NCBI GenBank assembly: GCA_003170135.1
Contig: PMZR01000103.1
Span: forward strand, 1 to 57,258
Reading direction: 5' to 3'
DNA length: 57,258 nt
From: Acidobacteriota bacterium
Lineage (GTDB): Bacteria > Acidobacteriota > Vicinamibacteria > Vicinamibacterales > Fen-181
This document shows positions 8,117-15,850 of the stretch, piece by piece (position 1 is the first letter of the stretch; each line of letters opens with the position of its first letter). A program made the translations under genes and the position numbers. The notes under the pieces are model-generated. The model was given only the letters and a program-made list of their open reading frames with translations. It searched no databases and was not told the origin of the DNA.

Positions 8117-8862
8117 TTCGCGGCCTCGGCTGGCGGATGGCCTTCGACCGCCGCCTCGCGCAGCCGTTCGAGCAGCGCCTCCTGCGAATGGACGCCGAGC
8201 TTGCGGAAGACCGCCTTGAGGTGGTTACGCACCGTGTGCGGGCTGATGCCGAGAGCGGACGCAATGCCCGGCACGCGGCGGCTCGCGAGGAGCAGCTCCA
8301 CGATCTGGCGTTCGCGCGCCGAGAGGTGACCGAGGATCGTCTCGACCCCGGGGTGATGGTGTGGGGTGTCGGGCGTCACCAACCCGAGTTCCTTCACCAG
8401 GTCCGCGATCCGCTGCATGCCCTGCTCGAGCGCGGCGACGCGGCTCGCGCTGGCGACACCGGTGTCGAGCGAATTGGCGTCCTTGCGCCTGTGTTGATCG
8501 GCGTGCAGCGCCAGTTCGATCGTGGTGCGCAGCTGCCGGTCGTCGAACGGCTTCACCACGTATCCGAGAGGGCAGCTTTCCTTGGCGCGCGTCAGCGTGT
8601 CCGGGTCGGTGTGTGCGGTCACATAGACGAACGGCACGCTGCGGGCCTGCAGTTGCAACGCGAGCGAGATGCCATCGTCTTGGCCGAGCACGATGTCGAT
8701 GAGGGCGAGATCCGGCGGGGCCACCTCAACCTGGCGCAGCGCATCGGCGGCTGAACTCGCGGTTCCCGTCACGCGGTAGCCTGCGGCTTCCAGGCACCGC
8801 CGCATGTCGCGCGCAACGACCCACTCGTCCTCGACGATGAGGATGTTTGCGGGCGATGCCAT
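8113..8862 (-). CDS. Response regulator, REC plus LuxR-type HTH
   Basis: The protein has an N-terminal receiver domain (ILIVEDEW, phosphoacceptor Asp at about residue 56 in LALIDIVLG, conserved Lys in YVVKPFDD). A linker follows, and then a C-terminal LuxR/FixJ-type helix-turn-helix (LSARERQIVELLL through SPHTVRNHLKAVFRKLGV). I chose the start at 8862 because GGGGAGG lies just upstream of that ATG; an upstream in-frame ATG at 8880 would place the site inside the coding region. It lies downstream of the histidine kinase at 8989-10356, on the same strand with a 126-nt gap, so the two probably form a two-component pair. Output is transcriptional control by DNA binding; target genes are unknown. 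Confidence 0.92.
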   Translation of the reverse strand: MASPANILIVEDEWVVARDMRRCLEAAGYRVTGTASSAADALRQVEVAPPDLALIDIVLGQDDGISLALQLQARSVPFVYVTAHTDPDTLTRAKESCPLGYVVKPFDDRQLRTTIELALHADQHRRKDANSLDTGVASASRVAALEQGMQRIADLVKELGLVTPDTPHHHPGVETILGHLSARERQIVELLLASRRVPGIASALGISPHTVRNHLKAVFRKLGVHSQEALLERLREAAVEGHPPAEAAN

Positions 8863-8988
8863 GGTCCTCCCCCCGCTCATGTCCCGGCGCGTTCAGGGTG
8901 CCTCTTCTCGTGACGAGGAGGGGCCGGGCAGGCGTGACTACAGCCCAGGTGATTATAGCCCAGTCAAGGCAGCCCGGCTTCGCGGCAA

Positions 8989-10356
8989 TCAGAAGACGAC
9001 GGTGAATTCCGCGCCCTCCAGGTTGCGGTTCGTGACGGCGCCCCCGATCTGCCGGACGAGGTTCATGACCAGGGACAGCCCAAGCGTCCTGGTGGCCGTG
9101 ATGTCGAGATCCGCGGGCATGCCCACGCCGTTGTCCCGCACGACGAGTTCGCGACGTCCGTCGGCGCCGCGCCGCAGCGACACCGCGAGTCGAGGCACCG
9201 AGGTGGCGCCGGCAAAGGCGTGCTTCAGCGAGTTCGACACGAGCTCGTTGATCACGAGCGCGATCGGAATGGCGACGTCGAGGTCGAGCGGTGTCGCATC
9301 GGCCTCCACGACGGCGGCCACGTGCTGGCCGGCGGTCGCATAGGAGCGCACGAGGCTGCAGACGAGGTTGTCGAGGAACTCGCGCGCGTCGAGCCGCATC
9401 AGCGTTTCCGACCGGTACAGCTGCTCGTGGACGAGCGCCATCGCGCGGATGCGATGCTGGCTTTCCATCACCATCGCCCGAAGACCGGGATCCTGCACGC
9501 GGTCGAACTGCAGGTTCAGCAGGCTCGAGATGATCTGGAGGTTGTTCTTGACGCGGTGGTGCACTTCCTTGAGCAGCGCGTCCTTCTCGGCGAGCGCGTG
9601 CGCGAGCCGTTCCTGCGTCTGCTTCAGGTGCGTCATGTCGTAGGCCGTGCACACCAGGCCGATAATCTCGCCGGTCGGCTCCCGCAGGGGGAACAACGAG
9701 ATCTGGAACCAGTGCAGCTTGCCTGGCAGGTCCGTGGCCCACTCGTAGACGACGCGTTCCCCGGCGAGCGCGCGGCGCCCCGGCGCGTCGTGCGCCTGGG
9801 CGACATCCTTGCCGAACACGTCGCGCACGGTCTTGCCGATGACGGTCTCGGGCAGGAAACCCACCTCCTGCAGCCGGTGGCCCATGACCGCGACGAAGCG
9901 CTGCTCGCGATCGACGATCGCGACCACTTCGTCGAGCGCGTCCATGATGGCGCGCAGGCGCTGCTCGCTCCTGCGCAGCTCGAGTTCCATCTCCTTGCGT
10001 TCGATGATGGGGGTGATGGTGCCCTCGTAGCACGAGATCTCGCCGTGTTCGTCGCGCACGGCCACCGCGTTGATCTCGACCCAGATCGGCGGCCCGCGAT
10101 GCCGGCACAATCGCGTCTCGAAATTGCGCACGACCCCGTCGCGCGCCATCAGATCGCGCAGCCGCTCGGCGTCAGACTTGTCGGCGTACAGATCGCGGGC
10201 GTTCTGGTCGAGCAGCAACTCGCGCCGGGGCCAGCCCGAGGCCTGGACCAGGGTGGGGTTGACGTCGATCAACCGGCCCTCGGGCGTCCGGCGATACAGC
10301 CCAATCGGGATCGCCTCGAACAGCTGCGCGTACGGAAACGCGTTCTTTCGGCTCAT
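8989..10356 (-). CDS. PAS-PAS histidine kinase of the HisKA_2/HWE class
   Basis: This 455-residue soluble kinase has no membrane helix. PAS domains occupy about residues 8-120 and 132-245. A HisKA_2-type dimerisation/phosphoacceptor segment (LLKEVHHRVKNNLQIISSLLNLQ region, His 266 or 267) is followed by a HATPase domain (NELVSNSLKHAF N-box, DNGVGMP G1 box). The sensory input is presumably bound or sensed in the cytoplasm through the PAS domains, but the ligand is unknown. The partner is most likely the LuxR-type regulator immediately downstream. Many HisKA_2 kinases signal to REC proteins in light or general stress responses; nothing here shows which. Confidence 0.92.
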   Translation of the reverse strand: MSRKNAFPYAQLFEAIPIGLYRRTPEGRLIDVNPTLVQASGWPRRELLLDQNARDLYADKSDAERLRDLMARDGVVRNFETRLCRHRGPPIWVEINAVAVRDEHGEISCYEGTITPIIERKEMELELRRSEQRLRAIMDALDEVVAIVDREQRFVAVMGHRLQEVGFLPETVIGKTVRDVFGKDVAQAHDAPGRRALAGERVVYEWATDLPGKLHWFQISLFPLREPTGEIIGLVCTAYDMTHLKQTQERLAHALAEKDALLKEVHHRVKNNLQIISSLLNLQFDRVQDPGLRAMVMESQHRIRAMALVHEQLYRSETLMRLDAREFLDNLVCSLVRSYATAGQHVAAVVEADATPLDLDVAIPIALVINELVSNSLKHAFAGATSVPRLAVSLRRGADGRRELVVRDNGVGMPADLDITATRTLGLSLVMNLVRQIGGAVTNRNLEGAEFTVVF

Positions 10357-10492
10357 GATGGAGGACCCCGCGAGAATTGTACTCCAGGCTCAGCCGTGGG
10401 GTCCCGACGACTTGCGCCTCGACCGGCCTTCAGCCCCTGGCGGCACCGCCCTTCGAACTGGGCCGCCTTGACCTGCCATGCAGCGTCGACCA

Positions 10493-10501
10493 TGCTAGAG
10501 T
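10493..10501 (+). promoter_or_regulatory. Candidate extended -10 upstream of the DUF362 gene
   Basis: TGCTAGAGT fits TGNTANNNT, 62 nt before ATG 10564. A TTGACC is present at 10468-10473, but its spacing to TAGAGT is 22 nt, longer than usual. Confidence 0.35.
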
Positions 10502-10563
10502 CCCGTGTGAGGCTGATTCGGCACGACGTGGCAGGGCTGTAGACCTGTCGGTGACATATATCC

Positions 10564-11859
10564 ATGGCCAAATCGACCGTTTCGATCCTTCGAACGCGCC
10601 CGGCGACCGTTCTGCGCGACTACCACGACCTCATGAACCTGGCGCACTATCAGGACGTGGTGGCCCGTGACGCCGACACGGCGTTGAAGGTCAACATTTC
10701 CTGGCACTTCTTCTTCCCGGGCAGCTCGACCACGCCGTGGCAGATCGATGGCGTCGTTTGCGCGATGAAGCGTGACGGGTACGACCCGGCGCTCATCCAC
10801 GCCTGCCACAACCGGACGGTGGTCATCGACGCCCATCTGGGCGAGCGCGAAAACAAGCAGGTGAACGTCGTCGAGGCGCACGGCATCCGGAACGTGCATC
10901 TCTACGAGGACGGCGAGTGGATCGACGTGCGCGAAGCGGTCGGCGACCTGACGAAGAAATTCCTCTGCCTGAACGAGGTCTACCCGAAGGGCTTCATGAT
11001 TCCCCGCCGCTTCATCGGCGAGAACATCATCCACCTGCCGACCGTCAAGACGCACGTGTTCACGACGACGACCGGGGCCATGAAGAACGCGTTCGGCGGC
11101 CTGTTGAACGAGCGGCGGCACTGGACGCACCCGGTCATCCACGAGACGCTGGTCGACCTGCTGATGATCCAGAAGCGCATACATCGCGGCGTGTTCGCCG
11201 TGATGGACGGCACGTTCGCGGGAGACGGCCCCGGGCCGCGCTGCATGACGCCGCACGTGAAGAACGTCATCCTGGCAAGTGCCGACCAGGTGGCCATCGA
11301 CGCCGTGGCCGCGAAGTTGATGGGCATGGATCCGATGCGGATCAAGTTCATCCGGCTGGCCCACGAAGCCGGCCTCGGCTGCGGCGATCCACGCGAGATC
11401 GAGATTACGGGCGACGAGTCCGCCGCGCAGGAGAACTGGCACTTCGAGGGGCCCTTCTCGACCGGCATGACGTTCGCCTCGCGCATGCAGCATCGGATCT
11501 ACTGGGGCAACCTGCGCGGGCCGCTGCAGTGGACGCTCAAGACCGTGCTCGCGCCCTGGGCATACGTCGCCAGCGTCGTCTACCACGACAGCTTCTGGTA
11601 TCCGAAGAATGCGGATCGCATGATGGCGGGGGTGCTGGCGAGCGAGTGGGGGCGGCTCTTCCAGAACTGGGAGCACGTGACGGCGGACGCGGACGGGTAC
11701 CCCGACGTTGGCGAGCAGCCGGCGAGCGTGCCGCGGCTTGGGGCGCAGGCGCTGCGCAAGTCGGTTGGCATCCTCGGCACCTGCATCAAGGAGGCGCCCG
11801 AGTTCAGCACCCGGCGCCGCCACCGCGAGGCCGCCGGGAAAGCTGCCGCAAAACTATAG
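10564..11859 (+). CDS. DUF362 domain-containing protein
   Basis: The 431-residue soluble protein matches the DUF362 family layout. It has an early VKVNISWHFFFPGSSTTPW-like segment, the central LPTVKTHVFTTTTGAMKN block (residues about 155-180), MDGTFAGDGPGP, and SADQVAIDAVAAKLMGMDP, which is the strongest family signature. Many DUF362 proteins carry a C-terminal ferredoxin-like domain. This one has no Cys-rich cluster and ends instead with about 120 residues of Trp/Tyr-rich sequence and a basic Ala/Lys tail. No reaction is established for the family. Its stop overlaps the convergent metallopeptidase by 6 nt. Confidence 0.85.
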   Translation: MAKSTVSILRTRPATVLRDYHDLMNLAHYQDVVARDADTALKVNISWHFFFPGSSTTPWQIDGVVCAMKRDGYDPALIHACHNRTVVIDAHLGERENKQVNVVEAHGIRNVHLYEDGEWIDVREAVGDLTKKFLCLNEVYPKGFMIPRRFIGENIIHLPTVKTHVFTTTTGAMKNAFGGLLNERRHWTHPVIHETLVDLLMIQKRIHRGVFAVMDGTFAGDGPGPRCMTPHVKNVILASADQVAIDAVAAKLMGMDPMRIKFIRLAHEAGLGCGDPREIEITGDESAAQENWHFEGPFSTGMTFASRMQHRIYWGNLRGPLQWTLKTVLAPWAYVASVVYHDSFWYPKNADRMMAGVLASEWGRLFQNWEHVTADADGYPDVGEQPASVPRLGAQALRKSVGILGTCIKEAPEFSTRRRHREAAGKAAAKL

Positions 11860-13239
11860 AGGCGGTGGCCCGCTGCTCCAGGGCTTCCCGTCCTTCGTCA
11901 TCGAGAGCGGCGCCTGGCGCAGCCGCGCGCTGAGCGCGGCGCGCTCGGAGTCATCGACCCCGAAATAGACGACGGCCACCGCGGGTCCGATCGTATCGGC
12001 GATCGCGCCGCGTGCGAGCGAACTCTTCGGGAGCGCCGCGACGAATTCGTCGCAGTCCTTCGGCGTGTCCCACGCCGTCACCCACACGCCTTTCAGGTTC
12101 TTCAGGCCGGCACGCGCGGCATCGGCGTTGTCGCCCGAGGCGAGCAGGTAAAAGCGGTCGCCGCCCCAGCCGGATGCCGCCACGTTCGTCCACGCCTCGG
12201 ACGATGGCATCGCCTGCAGGCTCACGGTCACACCTTGCGGATTGGTGAGGATGGCGATGAGCATTTCGCCGATCGTGTCCGCGTGGACGATGGAGCGGCC
12301 CGGCTGCGCGAGCCATTTCGCCGCGGCGGCGTCATCGATGACGACCGGCACGTCGCGTGTGGCGGGGTTCCAGTACTTCTCCGAATGCAGGATCTGCTCG
12401 GTCGATTGCGGCGGATCCTTGCGCGCCGCGAGCAGGGCCTCGCCGATGGCCTTGTCGTCGGGCGCGAGCATCAGCGTCATGATCTGGCCGCGCGCGAGGA
12501 ACTGCGTGCCGCAGATGTAGGACCCGAGCATCGCCGAGAAGTAGCGCGGCGCGTCGAGGAACACCTTGCTCTTGTCCGCCTCTTCGCGGGCGTACTGCTG
12601 CAGCGCGTTCTGGTCGATGCGGCCCGACAGCATGGCCCGCGTGGCGTACTGCATCATGAGTGCGGTGGCCGATCCTTCGACCACCGCCTCGGTGGTCAGG
12701 TCCTGGTCCTCGGTGGCGTTCTCACGCGATTTCGTGAAGCCCGCGAGATCGGCGTACTGGTCGTCGAGCGCATGCGTGAGCTCGTGCGCCAGCATGATGC
12801 GCTGGACGAACGGCGGCACGCCAGGCCGCGCGATGAGGTGCATCGTCTTCGTGTCGGTATCGTAGAAGCCGCCCACCTGGCTCTCGAGCAGCGTCATCCA
12901 CGTACTGCGCAGATCGGCGTCCGGAGGGAGCAGGCCGATGGTCCGCAAAAACGCCTGCGCGACCTGCAGCTTGCCTGCCGGGAGGCTCTTGTCCGCCTGC
13001 CGCGCCAGGTATTGCCGCATCTCGTCCACGGTCGTCAGTTCCTTCTTGATCGGCTGCTTGAAGGTCCAACCGCGCAACGCCTCGACTTCCTTCATCACTT
13101 CGTCCGCAACGGCGACGAGCGCGTCGGCCTGGCCCTTGGCGGCGGCCGCAACCAGCTGGCCGGACACCGGGGGCGCGGTGACTGCGTGCGCGAGGAGCAG
13201 CGACACCAGGGAAACGACGAGCAGCACCTTGAAACGCAT
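11854..13239 (-). CDS. Secreted HExxH putative metallopeptidase
   Basis: The protein has 461 residues with a clear signal peptide (residues 1-27, VSLLLAHAVTAPPVSG). The motif AHELTHALDDQ puts HELTH at 152-156, and GGFYDTDTKTMHL lies about 25 residues earlier, as often seen in zincin-like lipoprotein peptidases. A later Glu-rich helix (TEAVVEGSATALMMQY, about 205-220) could supply the third zinc ligand of a gluzincin. The second half is variable, with SLQAMPSSEAWTNVAA and a WDTPKDCDEFV segment. The location is periplasmic or extracellular and the substrate is unknown. A TAGCAT hexamer lies only 5 nt upstream of the ATG, compatible with a leaderless message. Confidence 0.85.
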   Translation of the reverse strand: MRFKVLLVVSLVSLLLAHAVTAPPVSGQLVAAAAKGQADALVAVADEVMKEVEALRGWTFKQPIKKELTTVDEMRQYLARQADKSLPAGKLQVAQAFLRTIGLLPPDADLRSTWMTLLESQVGGFYDTDTKTMHLIARPGVPPFVQRIMLAHELTHALDDQYADLAGFTKSRENATEDQDLTTEAVVEGSATALMMQYATRAMLSGRIDQNALQQYAREEADKSKVFLDAPRYFSAMLGSYICGTQFLARGQIMTLMLAPDDKAIGEALLAARKDPPQSTEQILHSEKYWNPATRDVPVVIDDAAAAKWLAQPGRSIVHADTIGEMLIAILTNPQGVTVSLQAMPSSEAWTNVAASGWGGDRFYLLASGDNADAARAGLKNLKGVWVTAWDTPKDCDEFVAALPKSSLARGAIADTIGPAVAVVYFGVDDSERAALSARLRQAPLSMTKDGKPWSSGPPPL

Positions 13240-13244
13240 GCCCT

Positions 13245-13250
13245 ATGCTA
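13245..13250 (-). promoter_or_regulatory. Possible -10 hexamer of a leaderless mRNA
   Basis: On the minus strand TAGCAT is followed by AGGGC and then the ATG of the metallopeptidase. If used, transcription would start at or within a base or two of the start codon. Confidence 0.3.
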
Positions 13251-13306
13251 CTCCGCGCGCCTCTAATGGCCTATGCAGGATCCGCGGCGCAGGGGTGCCA
13301 GGCCCG

Positions 13307-15304
13307 TCACGACCTCGCGACTGCTTTCAGCGCGCGCGCGGTGAGCTTCTGTCGCACCGTCCAGTAGCCGTCCCAGGGATCGTGTTTCTTGCGCGCAAGG
13401 CTCGCCGAAAGCGTCTTGACGGTGAACTGGTCGGGACGCAGGCGCGTCGTGAGGTCGTCCCACGCGATCGGCGCCGAGACGGTCGCCGTCGGCCGCGCGC
13501 GCGTCGAGAAGACGGCAACCGACGTGTTCGTGCGATTGTTGCGCAGGTAATCAATCAGCAACTGGCGTTCGCGGCCAGCTTTGGCGAACTTCGTCGTGTA
13601 ACGGTCCGGCTTCGTCCGGACGATCGCGGTGGCGACCTGGCGCGAGAACTCGAGGCCGGCATCCCAGGAGATCGACGGGACGAGCGGGGCCACCACGTGC
13701 AGCCCCTTGCCGCCCGTGGTCTTCACGAAGCTCTCGAGCCCGAGCGTCGTCAGCACCGAGCGCACCAGGCGGGCCGCCTCGACCACCCAGGCCCACGGCG
13801 CTTCCGGCCCGGGATCGATGTCGAACACGAGCCGGTCGGGTTGCTCGAGATGTTCGAACGTCGAGTTCCACGTGTGGATCTCGAGGATGTCCATCTGCAC
13901 GAGCGACACCAGCGCGGGCAGCGTATCGGCAATCACGTAGTCGCCGGTCTTGGTCCGCTCCCGGAGGCGGACCCGGCGCAGCGCCTCGGGTGCCCACACC
14001 TTCGAGTGCTTCATGTAGATGCAATCGGCGCGCATGTCGCCCGTGGGCAGGCCGTCGCCGCAGCGCACGAGCGTCAACGGCCGGCCGCGCAGGTGCGGCA
14101 GCATCCGGTCGGCCACGGCTTCGTAGTAACGGGCGAGGTCGAGCTTCGTCAGGCCGGCTTCGGGATACATCAGGCGATCGGGATGCGTGATGCGAACGCC
14201 GCCGACCTCGGGCAGCGCGGCGGCGGCGGGCTTCGTTCGCGCCGCCCCGCTGGTTGCGCGCGACGTGGCCGCCGTTCGCCTGGCCGGTGGTCCCGCCTTC
14301 GATCGCACGGGCTGTGATTGCGTCATCACGCCTGCGGTCTTTGCAGGCGGTTCGTCCGCCTGCTCGCGATGAATATCGACGGGCCGCTTGTCCAGGCGCA
14401 GTCCCTTGAACGACGGATGGCGGATGTTGCCGTCAGATGTCCACTCGGTGAAGGCGACCTCGGCGACGAGCTCCGGGCGCACAAAGTGTGCGTGGCGCGC
14501 CAGCCACGTGTCGAGTCCCGCCGCGAATGGGGTCTTGTCGGTCGACAGGGCTTCGAGCCGTTGCCGCATCTCGACCGATCTCTTGTTGGTGAAGCCGGTG
14601 CCGACCCTGCCGGCCGAGATCAGCCGTTTGTCGCCGTCGTAGTACCCGACGAGGAGCGCGCCGACGCCCACGCGCGAGCCCTCCGGGTCGGTGAAGCCGC
14701 CGATGACGAACTCCTGGCGGTTGACGCACTTGGTCTTCACCCAGCTGTCGTGTCGTCCGGGCTGGTAGGGCTGGTCGCGCCGCTTCGAGACGACACCTTC
14801 GAGTTTCAATGTGCAGGCGTGCGTGAAGAGCGCGCGGCCGTTGCCGGCGATGTGATCGGAGTACCGCAACACGGACGGTGCGGATGCCTCGAGCAACTTG
14901 CGCAGGCGCTCCTTGCGCGTTTCGAGCGGCGACGCCGACACGTCTTCGCCATCGAGGAAGAGCAGGTCGAACACGAAGTACACGAGACCAGAACGACCGG
15001 GATGGGCGAGGGCGTTCTGCAGCGCCTGGAAGCTGGTGCGACCGTCGGGCAGCACGATGCCGACCTCGCCGTCGAGAAAGGCGGTCTTCGCCCGCAGCTT
15101 GCGCGCGGCCGCGGACACTTCGGGGAACGTCGCGGTCCAATCCTTGTTGTTGCGGCTGAAGAGCGTGACCTCGCCGCGATCGATCCGGCACCCGATGCGG
15201 TACCCGTCGTACTTGATCTCGTGGAGCCACAGGGGGCCGTCGGGCACGGCCTTGACGAGCAGGGCGAGCTGCGGGCAAAAGCGCGTCGGGGGCGCGGCAG
15301 CCAT
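13307..15304 (-). CDS. ligD: ATP-dependent DNA ligase LigD (ligase plus polymerase domains)
   Basis: LigD seals and fills double-strand breaks in bacterial non-homologous end joining with Ku. With ATG 15304 the product is 665 residues. Residues about 15-330 form the ATP-dependent ligase domain, with adenylation Lys31 in KYDGYR, FLDGEV, and the oligonucleotide-binding fold around VIGGF and RVGTGF. A Lys/Ala/Pro-rich linker (about 310-370) leads to the archaeo-eukaryotic-primase-like polymerase domain (about 370-650; DIDPG catalytic acidic motif, TTGGKGLHV). The 3'-phosphoesterase domain found in many LigD proteins is absent, and no ku gene is in the window. The open frame continues upstream to 15553, but that extension crosses a repeat element and is low-complexity, so I rejected it. 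Confidence 0.92.
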   Translation of the reverse strand: MAAAPPTRFCPQLALLVKAVPDGPLWLHEIKYDGYRIGCRIDRGEVTLFSRNNKDWTATFPEVSAAARKLRAKTAFLDGEVGIVLPDGRTSFQALQNALAHPGRSGLVYFVFDLLFLDGEDVSASPLETRKERLRKLLEASAPSVLRYSDHIAGNGRALFTHACTLKLEGVVSKRRDQPYQPGRHDSWVKTKCVNRQEFVIGGFTDPEGSRVGVGALLVGYYDGDKRLISAGRVGTGFTNKRSVEMRQRLEALSTDKTPFAAGLDTWLARHAHFVRPELVAEVAFTEWTSDGNIRHPSFKGLRLDKRPVDIHREQADEPPAKTAGVMTQSQPVRSKAGPPARRTAATSRATSGAARTKPAAAALPEVGGVRITHPDRLMYPEAGLTKLDLARYYEAVADRMLPHLRGRPLTLVRCGDGLPTGDMRADCIYMKHSKVWAPEALRRVRLRERTKTGDYVIADTLPALVSLVQMDILEIHTWNSTFEHLEQPDRLVFDIDPGPEAPWAWVVEAARLVRSVLTTLGLESFVKTTGGKGLHVVAPLVPSISWDAGLEFSRQVATAIVRTKPDRYTTKFAKAGRERQLLIDYLRNNRTNTSVAVFSTRARPTATVSAPIAWDDLTTRLRPDQFTVKTLSASLARKKHDPWDGYWTVRQKLTARALKAVARS

Positions 15305-15432
15305 TCCTGATGATCGCACAGCCCGTCCGCTGCCGCTATTGCGATGGGGCAGTGGCCCTGCCCGCGACGCCGGCAACGGGTGCGCCACGTATATCCCGAG
15401 CGTGTCGGCGTCGGGTCGCGCCCGAGGGATCT

Positions 15433-15710
15433 TCAGCCGCAGATTCTCGCAGATTCCCGCAGATTCAGACACCAGGACTTCGACGCGCGGCCGGCCAGCA
15501 TGGCCGGCCGCGCGGGACGGCGAGGGAGGCCGGCGAACGAAGGCTCCCTGCATCCAGTGGAGTCTTCGTTCACCGGCCTCCCTCGCTGTCCCCAGCCGTC
15601 GCCAAGCGACGGCGGTCGAAGTCCTCGCCGCCCCTCGGGCGCGCCAAGATCGCGGCGCTCCCGCGGCGAAGGGCTACCATCTGCGTGAATCTGCGCAAAT
15701 CTGCGGCTGA
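15433..15710. repeat. Palindromic interspersed element, copy 1 (278 bp)
   Basis: Terminal inverted repeats of about 33 bases (29/33 match) begin TCAGCCGCAGATT on both strands. The left one is built from three tandem 11-mers of the CGCAGATTC type. Inside, AGGACTTCGAC (near 15473) pairs with GTCGAAGTCCT (near 15614). A 33-bp stem joins 15515-15547 and 15559-15591 around an 11-nt loop, and all three non-Watson-Crick positions are G-T. A small hairpin GCCGTCGC/GCGACGGC follows. There is no ORF of its own and no clear target duplication. It fills most of the 546-base gap between ligD and the gamma-glutamyltransferase gene. Confidence 0.85.
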
Positions 15711-15850
15711 TGACCGTAGGCGTACCGGCGGGCTGACGCCCCTGTCGGAGTGGGCAGGAGCCCTCGTTACGACCGAAGGAGTCTGTGCCGGGTCGTCAGC
15801 AGTATCATGGTGCGTCTCTTCGCCGGGCGCCCCTGAACGGAGCCATTCGC

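Noticed and set aside
15305..15553. N-terminal extension of LigD by 83 residues
   Set aside because: It translates the inner part of the palindromic repeat, is low-complexity, and LigD homology begins right after ATG 15304.
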